Assembly: GCF_008364825.1 (NCBI RefSeq)
Contig: NZ_VTTO01000004.1
Span: 77,202 to 141,201 of the forward strand
Length of the DNA stretch: 64,000 bases
Direction of reading: 5' to 3'
Source of the DNA: Azospirillum sp. B21
Lineage (GTDB): Bacteria > Pseudomonadota > Alphaproteobacteria > Azospirillales > Azospirillaceae
In this document: positions 50,733 through 62,934 of the stretch, one piece after another
Position numbering within the stretch: position 1 is the stretch's first letter
Layout of the letters: every line of letters starts with the position of its first letter
Notes under the pieces: model-generated
The model's input: the letters and a program-made list of their open reading frames with translations, nothing else
What the model was told of the DNA's origin: nothing
Database searches by the model: none
Program-made: the position numbers and the translations under genes

Positions 50733-51478
50733 CAGTCGGCGTCCTCGACGGCGGTGGCGGAGAGCAGGGCCAGCGCTTCCCTAGGGTCGATCCGGCCATC
50801 GTACAGCGCACGGCCGCAGATCACGCCCTCGATCCCGGCGTCCTCTTCGATCTTCAGGGCCTTGAGGTCGTCGATCGACGACACGCCGCCCGACGCGATC
50901 ACCGGGGTGGTCAGATGGTAGGCGAGGTCGGAGGTCGATTCCACGTTGACGCCGCCCATGGCGCCGTCGCGGTTGATGTCGGTGTAGATGATGGCGGAGA
51001 CGCCGCAATCCTCGAACTTCAGCGCCAGGTCCAGCGCCTTGATGTCGGAGGTCTCGGCCCAGCCGGCCACGGCGACATAGCCTTCGCGGGCGTCGATGCC
51101 GACGGCGACCTTGCCCGGGAACTCGCGGCAGGCGGTCTTCACCAGATCGGGGTCACGCAGAGCCACCGTGCCCAGGATGACGCGGCTGACGCCCTTTTCC
51201 AGCCACATCCCGATGGTGTTCAGATCGCGGATGCCGCCGCCGAGCTGCACCGGGATGGTGACGGATTTCAGGATGCTCTCGACAGCGGCGCCGTTCACCG
51301 GCTTGCCTTCGAAGGCACCGTTGAGGTCGACCAGATGCAGCCATTCGAAGCCCTGGCTCTGGAACAGGCGGGCCTGTTCGCCGGGATCGGTGTTGAAGAC
51401 CGTGGCCTGGCTCATCTCGCCGCGCAGCAGGCGGACGCAGGCACCGTCCTTGAGGTCGATGGCGGGGTAGATGATCAT
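50732..51478 (-). CDS. hisA: ProFAR isomerase (HisA)
   Basis: A 248-residue TIM barrel that isomerises ProFAR. Marks are [16 protein letters not shown] with the catalytic Asp, QLGGGIRDL, and [14 protein letters not shown] with the second Asp. It is homologous to HisF and directly precedes it. The ATG at 51478 is the standard start; the frame upstream lacks homology. Confidence 0.96.
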   Translation of the reverse strand: MIIYPAIDLKDGACVRLLRGEMSQATVFNTDPGEQARLFQSQGFEWLHLVDLNGAFEGKPVNGAAVESILKSVTIPVQLGGGIRDLNTIGMWLEKGVSRVILGTVALRDPDLVKTACREFPGKVAVGIDAREGYVAVAGWAETSDIKALDLALKFEDCGVSAIIYTDINRDGAMGGVNVESTSDLAYHLTTPVIASGGVSSIDDLKALKIEEDAGIEGVICGRALYDGRIDPREALALLSATAVEDAD

Positions 51479-51509
51479 CGCTGGCGTCTTCCTATGGCGT
51501 TGCTGGCGG

Positions 51510-52052
51510 TTAAAGGGCTGGCGGCTGGTGGGCAGGCTGGAGGTCTTTGCAGTAGAAATGGCCGGCGAGCGGCTTGCCCTGCACCAGCGCATAGAAGGGA
51601 TGGGTTCCCCAGCGCCTGAAGCCGAGCGATTCATAGAGCGCGATGGCCGCCTCCTGCGTCACACGGACATCCAGGTTCAACACCTGGAAACCGGCGGCGC
51701 AGGCTTCGTCCACCACCGCCATGGTCAGCCGGCGGGCAAGCCCGTGGCCGCGCGCCCAGGGGGCGACGAAGCTGGTGGTCAGCTGGGCGGCGTGGGCCTG
51801 CGCCTCGTTGTTGCGCGGCGGCTTGACCAGCTGGGCGGATCCGGCAACCACCCCGTCGAGGCGGGCGACGAACAGCACCCGTTCCGGCACCACCAGCACG
51901 CCTTTCCAGAACCGCTCCATCACGTCGCGCGGCGGCGGCTCGACCCAGCCGAAGCCACCGCCGGCGCGGATGGCGTCGTCGGCGGCGTCGCACAGGTCAT
52001 GCAGGTCGGCGGTCTTCAGCGCATCGACCTTGTCGATGGCGATCTCGGCCAT
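51510..52052 (-). CDS. GNAT N-acetyltransferase in the his operon
   Basis: A 180-residue GNAT-family protein: strand [18 protein letters not shown], then [26 protein letters not shown] (pyrophosphate loop), and [20 protein letters not shown]. It is not a histidine enzyme. It lies 31 bases before hisA and 4 bases after hisH on the same strand, so it is cotranscribed with them. The acceptor is unknown. Confidence 0.84.
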   Translation of the reverse strand: MAEIAIDKVDALKTADLHDLCDAADDAIRAGGGFGWVEPPPRDVMERFWKGVLVVPERVLFVARLDGVVAGSAQLVKPPRNNEAQAHAAQLTTSFVAPWARGHGLARRLTMAVVDEACAAGFQVLNLDVRVTQEAAIALYESLGFRRWGTHPFYALVQGKPLAGHFYCKDLQPAHQPPAL

Positions 52053-52056
52053 CGCG

Positions 52057-52701
52057 TCAGACCTTCCAGCGCAGGAAGTTGGCGATCAGCGCCAGCCCGG
52101 TCGCCTGGCTCTTCTCCGGGTGGAACTGGGTGCCGACCAGATTGTCGCGCCCGACCACCGCAGCGAAGGGGCCGCCATAGTCGGCCGACGCGATCAGCGT
52201 GTCGGGATCGTCCAGCTTGAACTGGTAGGAATGGACGAAATAGGCATGCGCGCCCTCCGGCAGCCCGGCCAGGACGGGGTGCTGGTGGCGGATGTTCAGC
52301 TCGTTCCAGCCCATATGGGGGATTTTAAGGGCCGGATCCGCTGGCTCCAGCTTCACCACCTCGCCCCGGATCCAACCCAGCCCCTCGGTCACGCCATATT
52401 CGCGCCCGCGTTCGGCCATCAGCTGCATGCCGACGCAGATGCCCAGGAAGGGCCGGCCGCGGCGGTGCACCACCTCCTCCAGCGCCTCGAGCATGCCCGG
52501 CACTTCCGACAGGCCGCGCTTGCAGTCGGCGAAGGCGCCGACGCCCGGCAGAACCACACGGTCGGCGTGGCGGACCGCGTCGGCGTCGGAGGTGACGAGA
52601 ACAGTGTAGGAGGCTTCGGCTTCGCCGGCCGCGCGCTCGATCGCCTTGGCGGCGGAGCGCAGGTTGCCGGAGCCGTAATCGATCAGCGCGACCGTTTCCA
52701 T
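52057..52701 (-). CDS. hisH: Imidazole glycerol phosphate synthase, glutaminase subunit
   Basis: A 214-residue class I glutamine amidotransferase that supplies ammonia to HisF. The catalytic triad is C89 in [10 protein letters not shown] and H194/E196 in TQFHPEKSQ. Confidence 0.96.
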   Translation of the reverse strand: METVALIDYGSGNLRSAAKAIERAAGEAEASYTVLVTSDADAVRHADRVVLPGVGAFADCKRGLSEVPGMLEALEEVVHRRGRPFLGICVGMQLMAERGREYGVTEGLGWIRGEVVKLEPADPALKIPHMGWNELNIRHQHPVLAGLPEGAHAYFVHSYQFKLDDPDTLIASADYGGPFAAVVGRDNLVGTQFHPEKSQATGLALIANFLRWKV

Positions 52702-52755
52702 GAACGTGACAAACCTTCCGATAGGACGGCGGAGGGGGAGTTCAGGTCCCCGCCG

Positions 52756-53379
52756 TCAGAGCGATCCGCCGAGCGTGCCCTTGGTGGAGGGCACCGCATC
52801 GCGCTTGCGCGGGTCGATCTCCACCCCGGCGCGCAGTGCGCGGGCAAGCGCCTTGTAGCAGCTTTCCACGATATGGTGGTTGTTCTCGCCATACAGGTTT
52901 TCGACGTGCAGCGTCACGCCGGCGGCCATGGCGAAGGCCTGGAACCACTCACGGAACAGCTCGGTGTCGAAATCGCCGATCTTGTCGCGGGTGAAGTTCA
53001 CCTTCCAGATCAGGTAGGGCCGGTTGGAAAAGTCCAGGGCCACCCGCGTCAGCGTCTCGTCCATCGGGACATAGGAATGGCCGTAGCGCTGGATACCCTT
53101 GCGGTCGCCCAGCGCCTTCGCCACCGCCATGCCGATGGCGATGCCGGTGTCCTCGGTCGTGTGGTGGTAATCGATGTGCAGGTCGCCGTCGGCCAGGACG
53201 GTCAGGTCCATCAGGCTGTGGCGCGACAGCTGTTCCAGCATGTGGTCGAGGAAGCCGACCCCTGTCTTGACGTCGTAGACGCCGGTGCCGTCAAGGTTCA
53301 GCGCGACCCGGATCCGGGTCTCGGTGGTGTTCCGCTCGATCGAGGCGCGGCGGCCGCCGTTGATGGGGGTCTGGTCCAT
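52756..53379 (-). CDS. hisB: Imidazoleglycerol-phosphate dehydratase
   Basis: A 207-residue enzyme that dehydrates IGP; the monofunctional form, without a HisN-type phosphatase domain. Metal-binding motifs are [23 protein letters not shown] and the C-terminal [18 protein letters not shown]. First gene of the his cluster on this strand. It diverges from the lipoprotein gene at 53515. Confidence 0.96.
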   Translation of the reverse strand: MDQTPINGGRRASIERNTTETRIRVALNLDGTGVYDVKTGVGFLDHMLEQLSRHSLMDLTVLADGDLHIDYHHTTEDTGIAIGMAVAKALGDRKGIQRYGHSYVPMDETLTRVALDFSNRPYLIWKVNFTRDKIGDFDTELFREWFQAFAMAAGVTLHVENLYGENNHHIVESCYKALARALRAGVEIDPRKRDAVPSTKGTLGGSL

Positions 53380-53514
53380 GGCGGTTTTGTAGCAGGAAGC
53401 ATCCCTGCGCGCCAGCTTCCGGCACGATTGATGCGCGGCTTGTCCATTCCGACGATTGTCCTACGAAGGTGTGCGGGGTACAGTTCTATACACTTCCTGC
53501 GTGCATATCCGCTT

Positions 53515-55104
53515 ATGACGATCTTCCCGCGTTCATTCGCCGCAGCATTGTTGCTCCTTCTCGGCCTGCTGCCGGCCGGATGCGGCGGCATGTCCCCGCC
53601 GCCGCAGGCCGGCAAAGCCGCTCCTCCGGTGGCTGCCGGGACCACCGCCCCTTTCCGCTTCGGCGAGCTTGCCATCGGATCGATGCGGCGCGGGATGCAG
53701 ATCGGCCGCCATGTCTGGGGCATCGACTGTGCCCCACCGTATGACGACGTCTATTGGACCAGCGGCGTCAACATGCGCCGCGGCTCCACCTTCGAGGAGC
53801 GGTTTGCCGAGGTGATGACGGCCGCCGGTTTCGACGTGGTCGGACGGCCCGGCGGTCCCGACAACCCCGACGGCAACCGTAGCCGCGCCCGCTTCACCGT
53901 GCAGGGCGACCTGCGCGACGTGCAGCTGGAGCTGTGCAATCGCGTCAACTGGCTGACCGGCAGCAGCAAGGGCAGTTCCGGCACCGGCAGCGTCAAGGTG
54001 GAATGGACGGTCTACGACACGCGCAGCGGCGGGCTGGTCCAACGCATCGTCACCACCGGCGTGACGACCCAGGAGCGCGGCGTGCCTCAGGGCGATACCA
54101 TGTTGATGGAGGAGGCCTTCGCCGCCGCGGTGGAGGTGCTCGCCGCCGATGCGGGGTTCCGCGCCCTGCTGTCGGGCGGCACCCTTCCCGCCGCGGCGGC
54201 GACGACGGCGGCGATGGTTTCCACAGCAACGCCGTCCGGATCCGGGCCGATCCCACTGGGGCCGGCGGTTGCTGCTCCGGGTGCGGCATCCGTTTACCCA
54301 TCGGCGGGCCGGCTTCTGCTGCGAACCGGAGGCGGATCCGGCCGGGTCGCGTCGGCGCGGGTGGCTGTCGCTGGATCGTCGGGCGTTTCCCATGGGTTCG
54401 TCATCGGCGAGACCGATGTGGCGGACGAGGTACAGGCGGTGCTGCTGGCTCATCTCCCCGGATCCGATCCCACCGTCACCGTTCGGCCCGCGCGCGGCGT
54501 GGAACTGACCGGCTGGGTGGTTGGGCGCGATGCGGCGAGCGGCTTCGCCCTGGTGAGGGTGCCGGCGCGGCTGACCGCCCTTCCCGTCCGCACCCGGACC
54601 TTGCGCGTCAGCGAACCGGTGCGGGCGATCCCCGGCGGACGGGGCAAGGAGATCGAGGGGATCGTCGGCGGCTTGCAATCAGGAGAGGGCCATGGTGCCA
54701 CGCTGATCCAGGCGGATCTGGGCTCCGCCGCCCTGTTCACGGCAGTGACGGAGGCCGGCGACCCGCTGCTGAGTGGCGACGGCATGCTGGTCGGTGTGGC
54801 GCCGTCCGCCGGCCGCTCGGTCGCCACGCCGGCGGGGCTGGTCGAGTTCCTGGCGATCGGTCCGCTGCTCGACCGGCTGGGGGCGGATCCGACAAGCCAA
54901 AATCCAGCAGGTCCGGAACCGGTCGCACCAAGCGCTTCTTCTCCGCCATCCAAACAGGATCGAATGGGCCGCAACACCGCTTGGAAGGCGGAACGGAACC
55001 GGTTGGGCCGCGGCATTCCGTCCGATGATCTGGCCGATCCCTGGGCAGAGGACGAGGAGCTTGACGGCGATGTTCTTGACGGGGACCGCGCCCCTCCCAC
55101 ATAG
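53515..55104 (+). CDS. Lipoprotein with trypsin-like, apparently inactive domain
   Basis: A 529-residue protein with a lipoprotein signal (lipobox LPAGC, C23). Residues 47-220 form a domain ([28 protein letters not shown]) I do not recognise beyond its presence in alphaproteobacterial protease-like proteins. Residues 290-430 follow the S1C (DegP-like) pattern ([39 protein letters not shown]), but the catalytic His, Asp and Ser positions appear replaced. It ends in an acidic tail. It directly precedes hslV. Confidence 0.7.
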   Translation: MTIFPRSFAAALLLLLGLLPAGCGGMSPPPQAGKAAPPVAAGTTAPFRFGELAIGSMRRGMQIGRHVWGIDCAPPYDDVYWTSGVNMRRGSTFEERFAEVMTAAGFDVVGRPGGPDNPDGNRSRARFTVQGDLRDVQLELCNRVNWLTGSSKGSSGTGSVKVEWTVYDTRSGGLVQRIVTTGVTTQERGVPQGDTMLMEEAFAAAVEVLAADAGFRALLSGGTLPAAAATTAAMVSTATPSGSGPIPLGPAVAAPGAASVYPSAGRLLLRTGGGSGRVASARVAVAGSSGVSHGFVIGETDVADEVQAVLLAHLPGSDPTVTVRPARGVELTGWVVGRDAASGFALVRVPARLTALPVRTRTLRVSEPVRAIPGGRGKEIEGIVGGLQSGEGHGATLIQADLGSAALFTAVTEAGDPLLSGDGMLVGVAPSAGRSVATPAGLVEFLAIGPLLDRLGADPTSQNPAGPEPVAPSASSPPSKQDRMGRNTAWKAERNRLGRGIPSDDLADPWAEDEELDGDVLDGDRAPPT

Positions 55105-55204
55105 ACCGGATGCCCTGCCGCCGCGGCTCCATGGGCTTGCGCCCTGTATATGGTGCGCCTTTCCGGGGCGGCGGGCGGCTCCCCTTTTCCAGCATGGTTT
55201 GCGC

Positions 55205-55768
55205 ATGACCTACCCAGCGTCCAATCCACACGATCCCATCCAATGGCACGGTACCACCATCCTGTCCGTGCGCAAGAACGGTCAGGTGGTGATCGCCGGC
55301 GACGGGCAGGTCTCGGTCGGCCAGACGGTGATGAAGGCCAATGCGCGCAAGGTCCGCTGGCTGGCCGGCGGCACGGTGATGGCCGGTTTCGCCGGCGCCA
55401 CCGCCGACGCGCTGACCCTGTTCGAGCGGCTTGAAGGCAAGCTGGAGCAGTATCCCGGCCAACTGACCCGCGCCTGTGTCGAGATGGCCAAGGACTGGCG
55501 CACCGACCGTTACCTGCGCCGTCTGGAGGCGATGATGGCCGTGGCCGACAAGTCCGTCAGCCTCGTGCTGACCGGCAACGGCGATGTGCTGGAACCGGAG
55601 GATGGGCTGATCGGCATCGGTTCCGGCGGGTCCTATGCCTTGTCGGCGGCGCGCGCGCTGATCGACATCGACGGGATGGATGCGGAGGCAGTGGCGCGCA
55701 AGGCGATGAAGATCGCCGCCGGCATCTGCGTCTACACCAACGAAAACGTCACCCTGGAAAAGCTGTGA
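55205..55768 (+). CDS. hslV: ATP-dependent protease subunit HslV
   Basis: A 187-residue proteasome-like peptidase. The nucleophile is a Thr of the HGTT motif (T17/T18), preceded by a short propeptide ([13 protein letters not shown]) as in other alphaproteobacteria; the E. coli protein has none. The [22 protein letters not shown] segment and [14 protein letters not shown] are diagnostic. Its stop overlaps the hslU start region. Confidence 0.95.
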   Translation: MTYPASNPHDPIQWHGTTILSVRKNGQVVIAGDGQVSVGQTVMKANARKVRWLAGGTVMAGFAGATADALTLFERLEGKLEQYPGQLTRACVEMAKDWRTDRYLRRLEAMMAVADKSVSLVLTGNGDVLEPEDGLIGIGSGGSYALSAARALIDIDGMDAEAVARKAMKIAAGICVYTNENVTLEKL

Positions 55769-55773
55769 GCGCC

Positions 55774-57117
55774 ATGACGATCCAGACCGCTTCCGTGTCC
55801 GCCGACACCGCCGCCTTCAGCCCGCGCGAGATCGTCTCCGAACTCGACCGCTACATCGTCGGCCAGAACGACGCCAAGCGCGCGGTCGCCATCGCGCTGC
55901 GCAACCGCTGGCGCCGGCAGCAGCTGCCGGAGGGCCTGCGGGAAGAGGTGCTGCCGAAGAACATCCTGATGATCGGCCCGACCGGCGTCGGCAAGACTGA
56001 GATCGCCCGCCGTCTCGCCAAACTGGCCCAGGCCCCCTTCCTGAAGGTGGAGGCGACCAAGTTCACGGAAGTCGGCTATGTCGGCCGCGACGTCGAGCAG
56101 ATCGTCCGCGATCTGGTGGAGGCCGCCATCGGTCTGACCCGCGAGCGGCTGCGCAAGGAGGTCGCCGCCAAGGCCGAACTGCGCGCCGAGGAACGCGTTC
56201 TCGACGCGCTGTGCGGTGACAGCGCCAGTGCCGACACCCGCGCCAAGTTCCGCAAGATGCTGCGCGAAGGCACGCTGAACGACAAGGAGATCGAAGTCCA
56301 AGTGGCCGACACCGGCGGCGGCAACATGCCGACCTTCGACATCCCCGGCATGCCGGGCGCCCAGATGGGCATGCTGAACCTGAACGACATGTTCGGCAAG
56401 ATGATGGGCGGCCGCACCAAGACCCGCCGCATGTCGGTCGCCGAGAGCCACGGCGTGCTGATGGCCGAGGAGTCCGACAAGCTGCTGGACCAGGAGAAGG
56501 TGGTGGCGGAGGCGATCCGCGCGGTCGAGCAGAACGGCATCGTCTTCCTCGACGAGATCGACAAGATCTCCGCCCGCTCGGACGCGCGTGGCGCCGACGT
56601 CAGCCGCGAGGGCGTTCAGCGCGACCTGCTGCCGCTGATCGAGGGAACGACGGTCTCGACCAAGCATGGTCCGGTCAAGACCGACCACATCCTGTTCATC
56701 GCGTCCGGCGCCTTCCACATCGCCAAGCCGTCGGACCTTCTGCCCGAACTCCAGGGCCGCCTGCCGATCCGCGTCGAGCTGAAGGCGCTGAGCCAGGACG
56801 ACTTCAAGCGCATCCTGACCGAGCCGGAAGCCAGCCTGATCCGCCAGTACAAGGCCCTGATGAAGACGGAGGAGGTCGATCTCGTCTTCACCGACGACAG
56901 CATCGACGAGTTGGCGCGGCTGGCGGCGGAGATCAACAGCTCCGTCGAGAACATCGGCGCGCGGCGCCTGCACACCGTGCTGGAACGCCTGCTGGAGGAG
57001 ATCAGCTTCGCCGCCAGCGACCGCGCGGGAGAGACCATCACCATCGACGCCGCCCTGGTGCGCGAGCGTGTCGGCGGGCTGGCGAAGAACGCGGATCTGT
57101 CGAAGTTCATTCTGTGA
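55774..57117 (+). CDS. hslU: ATP-dependent protease ATPase subunit HslU
   Basis: A 447-residue AAA+ unfoldase that feeds HslV. Walker A is GPTGVGKTE, the N-domain opens with [32 protein letters not shown], and Walker B is VFLDEIDKI. The C-terminal residues DLSKFIL insert into HslV. The ATG at 55774 is used; a GTG at 55765 that overlaps the hslV stop is also possible. Confidence 0.96.
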   Translation: MTIQTASVSADTAAFSPREIVSELDRYIVGQNDAKRAVAIALRNRWRRQQLPEGLREEVLPKNILMIGPTGVGKTEIARRLAKLAQAPFLKVEATKFTEVGYVGRDVEQIVRDLVEAAIGLTRERLRKEVAAKAELRAEERVLDALCGDSASADTRAKFRKMLREGTLNDKEIEVQVADTGGGNMPTFDIPGMPGAQMGMLNLNDMFGKMMGGRTKTRRMSVAESHGVLMAEESDKLLDQEKVVAEAIRAVEQNGIVFLDEIDKISARSDARGADVSREGVQRDLLPLIEGTTVSTKHGPVKTDHILFIASGAFHIAKPSDLLPELQGRLPIRVELKALSQDDFKRILTEPEASLIRQYKALMKTEEVDLVFTDDSIDELARLAAEINSSVENIGARRLHTVLERLLEEISFAASDRAGETITIDAALVRERVGGLAKNADLSKFIL

Positions 57118-57167
57118 GGGGGTGGGGGCGCCCGCGTCGGGCGCCCCGCTTCACGTGAAACATTCCC

Positions 57168-58399
<1,232 letters not shown>

Positions 58400-58403
<4 letters not shown>

Positions 58404-59083
58404 TGAACCGGCCGCACCTCGACCAGCGACCAGTTCGGGTCGCGCGAGCGGATGTTGCGGGCGAAGGTCCAGACGTCGACGTTCTCCACCAGCGCCTTGG
58501 GATCGCCGTCGATGATGGTGCCGTCGCGGTCGCGCACCACATTGACCTGATCGGTGACCAGGCGGACGGTGACGAAGGCTGTGCGGCCGGCATCCAGGCG
58601 AGCTTCCACCACCTCGGCCTCGCGCACGAACTCGATACGGGCCTCGTGCTGCTCGCCAGCGGCCTGGCGGTCGCGGATGACGCGGGCGAAGCTCTCGTAC
58701 ACATCGTCGGCCAGCAGCGGGCGAAGCGTCGCAGTGTCGCCGCGGGCGAAAGCATCGACGATCATGGCGAAAGCGGCCTTGGCGCCCTCCAGGAAATGCT
58801 TCTCCTCGAAGGTCGGGTCGGCGGCGCGGATTTGTTCGATGGAGGCGGCCAGCGACAGCGGCTCATCCGGAGAGACTGCGACATCAGGACGCGGCCTATT
58901 GCGCTCCGGCAGCGGCACGACGTTATCGGGCTTCGCGGTGCTGGGGGCGGGGGTGAACGGGTTGGGGCGCTGACGCTCCTCCCCCGTCCGGCGGCCCAAG
59001 ACGCTGCGCAGCCGATAAACGAGGAAGGCCGCGATCATCGCGAAGATCACGATCTCGATGAACACGAACCCATCTCCCATCAT
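58400..59083 (-). CDS. Tim44/TimA-family protein
   Basis: A 227-residue membrane-anchored protein. One helix (about 6-26) is followed by a linker, and a Tim44-like domain (about 85-225, FLEGAKAAFAMIVDAFARGD and VDVWTFARNIRSRDPNWSLVEVR). It is the bacterial relative of the mitochondrial Tim44; in alphaproteobacteria it lies beside mltA and secB, as here. Its role is not established, but an envelope or protein-transport function fits the context. Confidence 0.86.
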
Positions 59084-59352
59084 CTGTTCCTTCCAACGAC
59101 TTGAGCCAACGACTTGAGCGATTTGACCTGCGGAAGCGGCCTTGAGACGGCGGATCCGGCGGCGGATCCGATGAAAGATCCGGCTGCGGCCGCGGCGTCA
59201 CCGCCTGCCCCACCCCTGGACCTTGCGGATGGGCGGCATTACGTGTTGCTTGCCCGTCAGAAACCGCCATCCCGGATGGAGCCGCCGGCCTTTCGACCGG
59301 ACGACCTATCCAAACCTAGATAGGGGCAGCGAGCCCGAAGAGCAAGGACACC

Positions 59353-59991
59353 ATGAATCCCCTGCTGTTGATCCTTCTTCTGCCGATCCTGGAGATCGTC
59401 GGATTCATCCAGGTCGGCGACTGGATCGGCGCCGGGCCGACCATCGGGCTTCTCGCCCTGTCGGCGGTGGTGGGCGTGCTGCTGGTCCGCCACCGCGGCC
59501 TTGCGTCCCTGACCCGTGCGCAGGCAGCGGCGGCCCGCGGCGAGGCGCCGATCGGTACGGTGCTGGACGGCTTCTGCGCCGTTCTGGCCGGCATCCTGCT
59601 GATCATTCCCGGCTTCCTGACCGACATACTGGGTCTGGTGCTGCTGATCGGTCCGCTGCGCCGAGGTATCGGCCGCTGGCTGCTCGGCCGCATCGGCGCC
59701 GGCATGCCGGTCTTCACCACCATGGGCGGGACCGCCGCCGGCGGGCGACCCGGTTTCGGAAGCGGCAGTTTCGGCGGCACGGCGGACCGTAGTTTCGGCG
59801 AGCCCGGCTTCGGACCCGGCAATGCCCGCCGCGCCGACGATCCCTTCCGCCCCGCGCCCGGCGTGATCGACGCCGATTACCAGGACGTCACGCCTGGCGA
59901 GGGCGGAACGGGCGACGGAAAGGAGGATGCCGACGCGCCGCGGCTGACCGATTCCCAATGGGGGAAGCACCGCCCGGATGAGCGCCGCTGA
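59353..59991 (+). CDS. FxsA-family membrane protein
   Basis: A 212-residue protein. The FxsA domain (about 1-130) has two or three membrane helices with LLILLLPILEIVGFIQVGDWIGAGPTIGLLALSAVVGV and AVLAGILLIIPGFLTDILGLVLL. A Gly/Phe-rich linker (about 140-170) and an acidic tail follow. FxsA suppresses phage F exclusion in E. coli when overproduced; its normal role is unknown. It diverges from timA; the 269-base gap between them shows no other gene. Confidence 0.86.
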   Translation: MNPLLLILLLPILEIVGFIQVGDWIGAGPTIGLLALSAVVGVLLVRHRGLASLTRAQAAAARGEAPIGTVLDGFCAVLAGILLIIPGFLTDILGLVLLIGPLRRGIGRWLLGRIGAGMPVFTTMGGTAAGGRPGFGSGSFGGTADRSFGEPGFGPGNARRADDPFRPAPGVIDADYQDVTPGEGGTGDGKEDADAPRLTDSQWGKHRPDERR

Positions 59992-60175
59992 GCCGCAGGA
60001 TTGCAGGCGGTTTCCGTTGGCAGGACGGCCGATCCGTGATAGCCAGCCCATTGGGCGAAGGCACAACCGTCGCGAACCAAACCCTGTCACCTCACATCCG
60101 GGTCGGCCAGCCGCCCCTGCCCTGTTCCAAGCCGGGACCCGGGCCGGGAGGAAGGCCGGCGATTAGGAGTCCGTT

Positions 60176-60664
60176 ATGTCCGATCAGATGAGCAACGGCG
60201 CCGAGCAGCAGCAGGCGTCCTCGCTGCCGATGCATGTCCTCGCGCAGTATGTGAAGGACCTCTCGTTCGAGAACCCCAACGCCCCGCAGAGCCTGCTGCC
60301 CAACCAGCCGCAGCCGCAGGTGAACATCGGCGTCGACGTCCAGGGTCAGAAGGTCGGCGAAGACATCTACGAGCTGACGCTGAACCTGCGTTGCGAAGCC
60401 CGTCAGGGCGAGGCTGTGGCCTTCCTGGTCGAGCTGTCCTATGGCGCCCTGTTCCAGTTCCCCGGCCTGCCGGAAGAGCATCACCGCCCGGTCCTGATGA
60501 TCGAGGGCGCCCGGATGATCTTCCCGTTCGCCCGCGCCATCGTCTCCAGCGCGACCCGCGAAGGCGGCTTCCCGCCGCTGATGATCAACCCGATCGACTT
60601 CGCCGAGCTGTATCACCGCCAGTCGGCCCAGCAGGCCGAACAGCCGCAGCAGCCCCCGTTCTGA
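60176..60664 (+). CDS. secB: Protein-export chaperone SecB
   Basis: A 162-residue tetrameric chaperone that keeps preproteins unfolded and delivers them to SecA. Family marks are VLAQYVKDLSFENPNAP, VNIGVDVQGQKVGEDIYELTLNLRCEA and YGALFQF. The C-terminus (FPPLMINPIDFAELYHRQ) is the SecA-binding region, with a Gln-rich end. It follows fxsA by 184 bases and has its own terminator. Confidence 0.96.
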   Translation: MSDQMSNGAEQQQASSLPMHVLAQYVKDLSFENPNAPQSLLPNQPQPQVNIGVDVQGQKVGEDIYELTLNLRCEARQGEAVAFLVELSYGALFQFPGLPEEHHRPVLMIEGARMIFPFARAIVSSATREGGFPPLMINPIDFAELYHRQSAQQAEQPQQPPF

Positions 60665-60694
60665 TCCACAGCCGGATCGGACGGAGCCGAAAAG

Positions 60695-60730
60695 AAAAGG
60701 GCGGGTGGCCGAAAGGCCCCCGCCCTTTTT
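60695..60730. terminator. Rho-independent terminator
   Basis: AAAAGGGCGGG-GGCC pairs with GGCC and CCCGCCCTTTTT around GAAA. It lies after secB, between the convergent secB and rho genes. Confidence 0.88.
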
Positions 60731-60770
60731 CATGCTCTTCTTCGAACCACCCGACTTTTCCCGGCCATTC

Positions 60771-60794
60771 CCCCTCTCCCCGGGGGGAGAGGGG
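60771..60794. repeat. Palindromic intergenic repeat, CCCTCTCCCC type
   Basis: CCCCTCTCCCC pairs with GGGGAGAGGGG around two bases. Same element as at 13-36. Confidence 0.65.
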
Positions 60795-60839
60795 ATCCTT
60801 TCCAGCTTCGGGAGATCTGCCAGGACCCGGATCCGTCCC

Positions 60840-62096
60840 CTACTGGTTCATGCTTTCGAAGAACTCGTTGTTCGACTTGGTGTGCTTCAGCTTGTCGACC
60901 AGGAAGTCCACCGCGTCGGTCACGCCCATCGGCATCAGGATGCGGCGCAGGATCCACATCTTCGACATCGTGCCCTTGTCGACCAGCAGCTCTTCCTTGC
61001 GGGTGCCCGACTTGGAGATGTCGATGGCCGGGAAGGTGCGCTTGTCGGAGAGCTTGCGGTCCAGCACGATTTCCGAGTTGCCGGTGCCCTTGAACTCTTC
61101 GAAGATCACCTCGTCCATGCGGCTGCCGGTGTCGATCAGCGCGGTGGCGATGATGGTGAGCGACCCGCCCTCTTCCACGTTGCGGGCGGCGCCGAAGAAG
61201 CGCTTGGGCCGCTGCAGGGCGTTGGCGTCGACACCGCCGGTCAGCACCTTGCCGGACGACGGCACCACCGTGTTGTAGGCGCGGGCCAGACGGGTGATGC
61301 TGTCCAGCAGGATGACCACGTCGCGCTTGTGTTCAACCAAGCGCTTGGCCTTCTCGATCACCATTTCGGCGACCTGCACGTGGCGGGTGGCCGGCTCGTC
61401 GAAGGTGGAGCTGATGACCTCGCCGCGGACCGAGCGGGCCATGTCCGTCACTTCTTCCGGACGCTCGTCGATCAACAGGACGATCAGATAGGCTTCGGGG
61501 TGGTTGGTGGCGACCGAGTGGGCGATGTTCTGCAGCATCACCGTCTTGCCGGTGCGCGGCGGCGCCACGATCAGCCCGCGCTGCCCCTTGCCGAGCGGCG
61601 CCACCAGGTCGACGATGCGGCCGGTGAGGTTCTTCTTGGTGGGGTCCTCGACCTCCATCCGGATGCGTTCTTCCGGATAGAGCGGCGTCAGGTTGTCGAA
61701 GTTGATGCGGTGACGGACCTTGTCGGGCGCGTCGAAATTGATGGTGTTGACCTTCAGCAGGGCGAAGTAGCGCTCACCGTCCTTGGGCGAGCGGATCTGC
61801 CCTTCCACCGTGTCGCCGGTGCGCAGGCCGAAGCGGCGCACCTGGCTGGGACTGACGTAAATGTCGTCGGGACCCGGCAGATAGTTGGCTTCCGGCGAGC
61901 GCAGGAAACCGAACCCGTCCTGCAGCACCTCCAAAACGCCGTCGCCGAAGATCGGAATGTCGTTCTCGGCTAGCTGCTTCAGGATCGCGAACATCATGTC
62001 CTGCTTGCGCAGCGTGCTCGCGTTCTCGATCTGCAGCTCCTCCGCGAACGCCAGCAGTTCGGCGGGGCTTTTGCACTTCAGCTCTTGGAGATGCAT
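60840..62096 (-). CDS. rho: Transcription termination factor Rho
   Basis: A 418-residue RNA-dependent hexameric helicase. The N-terminal helix domain and cold-shock RNA-binding domain (about 1-125) are followed by the ATPase: Walker [11 protein letters not shown], the Q-loop region and the R-loop [28 protein letters not shown]. It ends transcription at rho-dependent sites. It is preceded by a 382-base leader downstream of hemJ. Confidence 0.97.
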   Translation of the reverse strand: MHLQELKCKSPAELLAFAEELQIENASTLRKQDMMFAILKQLAENDIPIFGDGVLEVLQDGFGFLRSPEANYLPGPDDIYVSPSQVRRFGLRTGDTVEGQIRSPKDGERYFALLKVNTINFDAPDKVRHRINFDNLTPLYPEERIRMEVEDPTKKNLTGRIVDLVAPLGKGQRGLIVAPPRTGKTVMLQNIAHSVATNHPEAYLIVLLIDERPEEVTDMARSVRGEVISSTFDEPATRHVQVAEMVIEKAKRLVEHKRDVVILLDSITRLARAYNTVVPSSGKVLTGGVDANALQRPKRFFGAARNVEEGGSLTIIATALIDTGSRMDEVIFEEFKGTGNSEIVLDRKLSDKRTFPAIDISKSGTRKEELLVDKGTMSKMWILRRILMPMGVTDAVDFLVDKLKHTKSNNEFFESMNQ

Positions 62097-62478
62097 CGGA
62101 TTGCCTGTGAAATCGTCATGCGGGGGAGGTGACCCTAAGGGGATGGGAAGTGCCTGGAACCCCGGCGGACGGCGGTTGGAGGCGGCGGGAGCCGCAACGC
62201 GGTCGCGTCGGGTGGGCAGCGGGTGGCGCTTTGACGATCACGCGCCAGGGCGTCCGGAAAATGGTCGCACGGGAGCGGGTCGCCAGCCACCAGGCCCGGC
62301 TCAAGAACAGAGCGTCGGATCGGCAGATGTGGGCGTGGGAGGCCGCGGGGCGAAAACCCCGTGGTCCTGACATGGTTATCGGATCGGCGGGCGCAAGTCA
62401 AACGAAAGCGAAACCCGCACCGGTCGCGGATTCCGCTTTTTCCGGGGTGTGGAAGACTGTTCGATCACGTACCGCCGG
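62097..62478. other. Leader region of rho
   Basis: 382 bases with no gene. On the rho strand it starts with the hairpin listed next, then a short hairpin (CGGGG/CCCCG around 62345-62361), and an unstructured stretch up to the rho ribosome binding site (CAGG). Long untranslated rho leaders often serve rho autoregulation; that is inference here. Confidence 0.55.
62405..62441 (-). terminator. Terminator after hemJ
   Basis: AAAGCGGAATCCGC pairs over 14 positions (two G-T) with GCGGGTTTCGCTTT on the minus strand. It ends the hemH-hemJ unit ahead of rho, at least in part. Confidence 0.6.
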
Positions 62479-62907
62479 TCAGAAGGGCTTGACGATCACG
62501 AAGATGACGATGCCGATCATCAGCAGGGTCGGCACCTCGTTGGCGATGCGGTAGAAGCGTTGCGGCCGCGTGTTGCGGTCCTCGGCGAATTCCCGGCGCC
62601 ACTTGGCCATCATCATGTGGCTGGCGGTCAGCAGCAGCACGAACAGCAGCTTGGCGTGCAGCCAGCCCTGCTTCATCCATTCCGGCGTCAACACGATCAT
62701 GCCGATGCCGAACACGTACGCCGCGATCATCGCCGGGTTCATGATGGCTCGCAGCAGGCGGCGCTCCATCACCTTGAAGCGTTCCGACGTGTCGGATCCG
62801 GCCGCCACCTCGCAATGGTAGACGAACAGGCGCGGCAAATAGAGCAGCCCCGCCATCCAGGCGATGATGCTGATGACGTGCAGCGCCTTGATCCATTCAT
62901 ACAGCAC
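62479..62907 (-). CDS. hemJ: Protoporphyrinogen oxidase HemJ
   Basis: A 142-residue protein with four membrane helices that oxidises protoporphyrinogen IX in bacteria lacking HemY/HemG. Marks are LYEWIKALHVISIIAWMAGLLYLPRLFVYH with the conserved His, and the FRVMERRLLRAIMNPAM-like segment. The start is GTG with GAGGGG before it, 27 bases after hemH. It acts directly before ferrochelatase in heme synthesis, which in turn supplies the ccm system. Confidence 0.94.
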   Translation of the reverse strand: MLYEWIKALHVISIIAWMAGLLYLPRLFVYHCEVAAGSDTSERFKVMERRLLRAIMNPAMIAAYVFGIGMIVLTPEWMKQGWLHAKLLFVLLLTASHMMMAKWRREFAEDRNTRPQRFYRIANEVPTLLMIGIVIFVIVKPF

Positions 62908-62934
62908 CGGGCGTGTCCCCTCTTTCGTTGCGGT

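Noticed and set aside
51643..53514. N-terminal extension of the lipoprotein frame by over 600 codons
   Set aside because: It runs antisense through hisH and hisB. A lipoprotein signal starts exactly at 53515.
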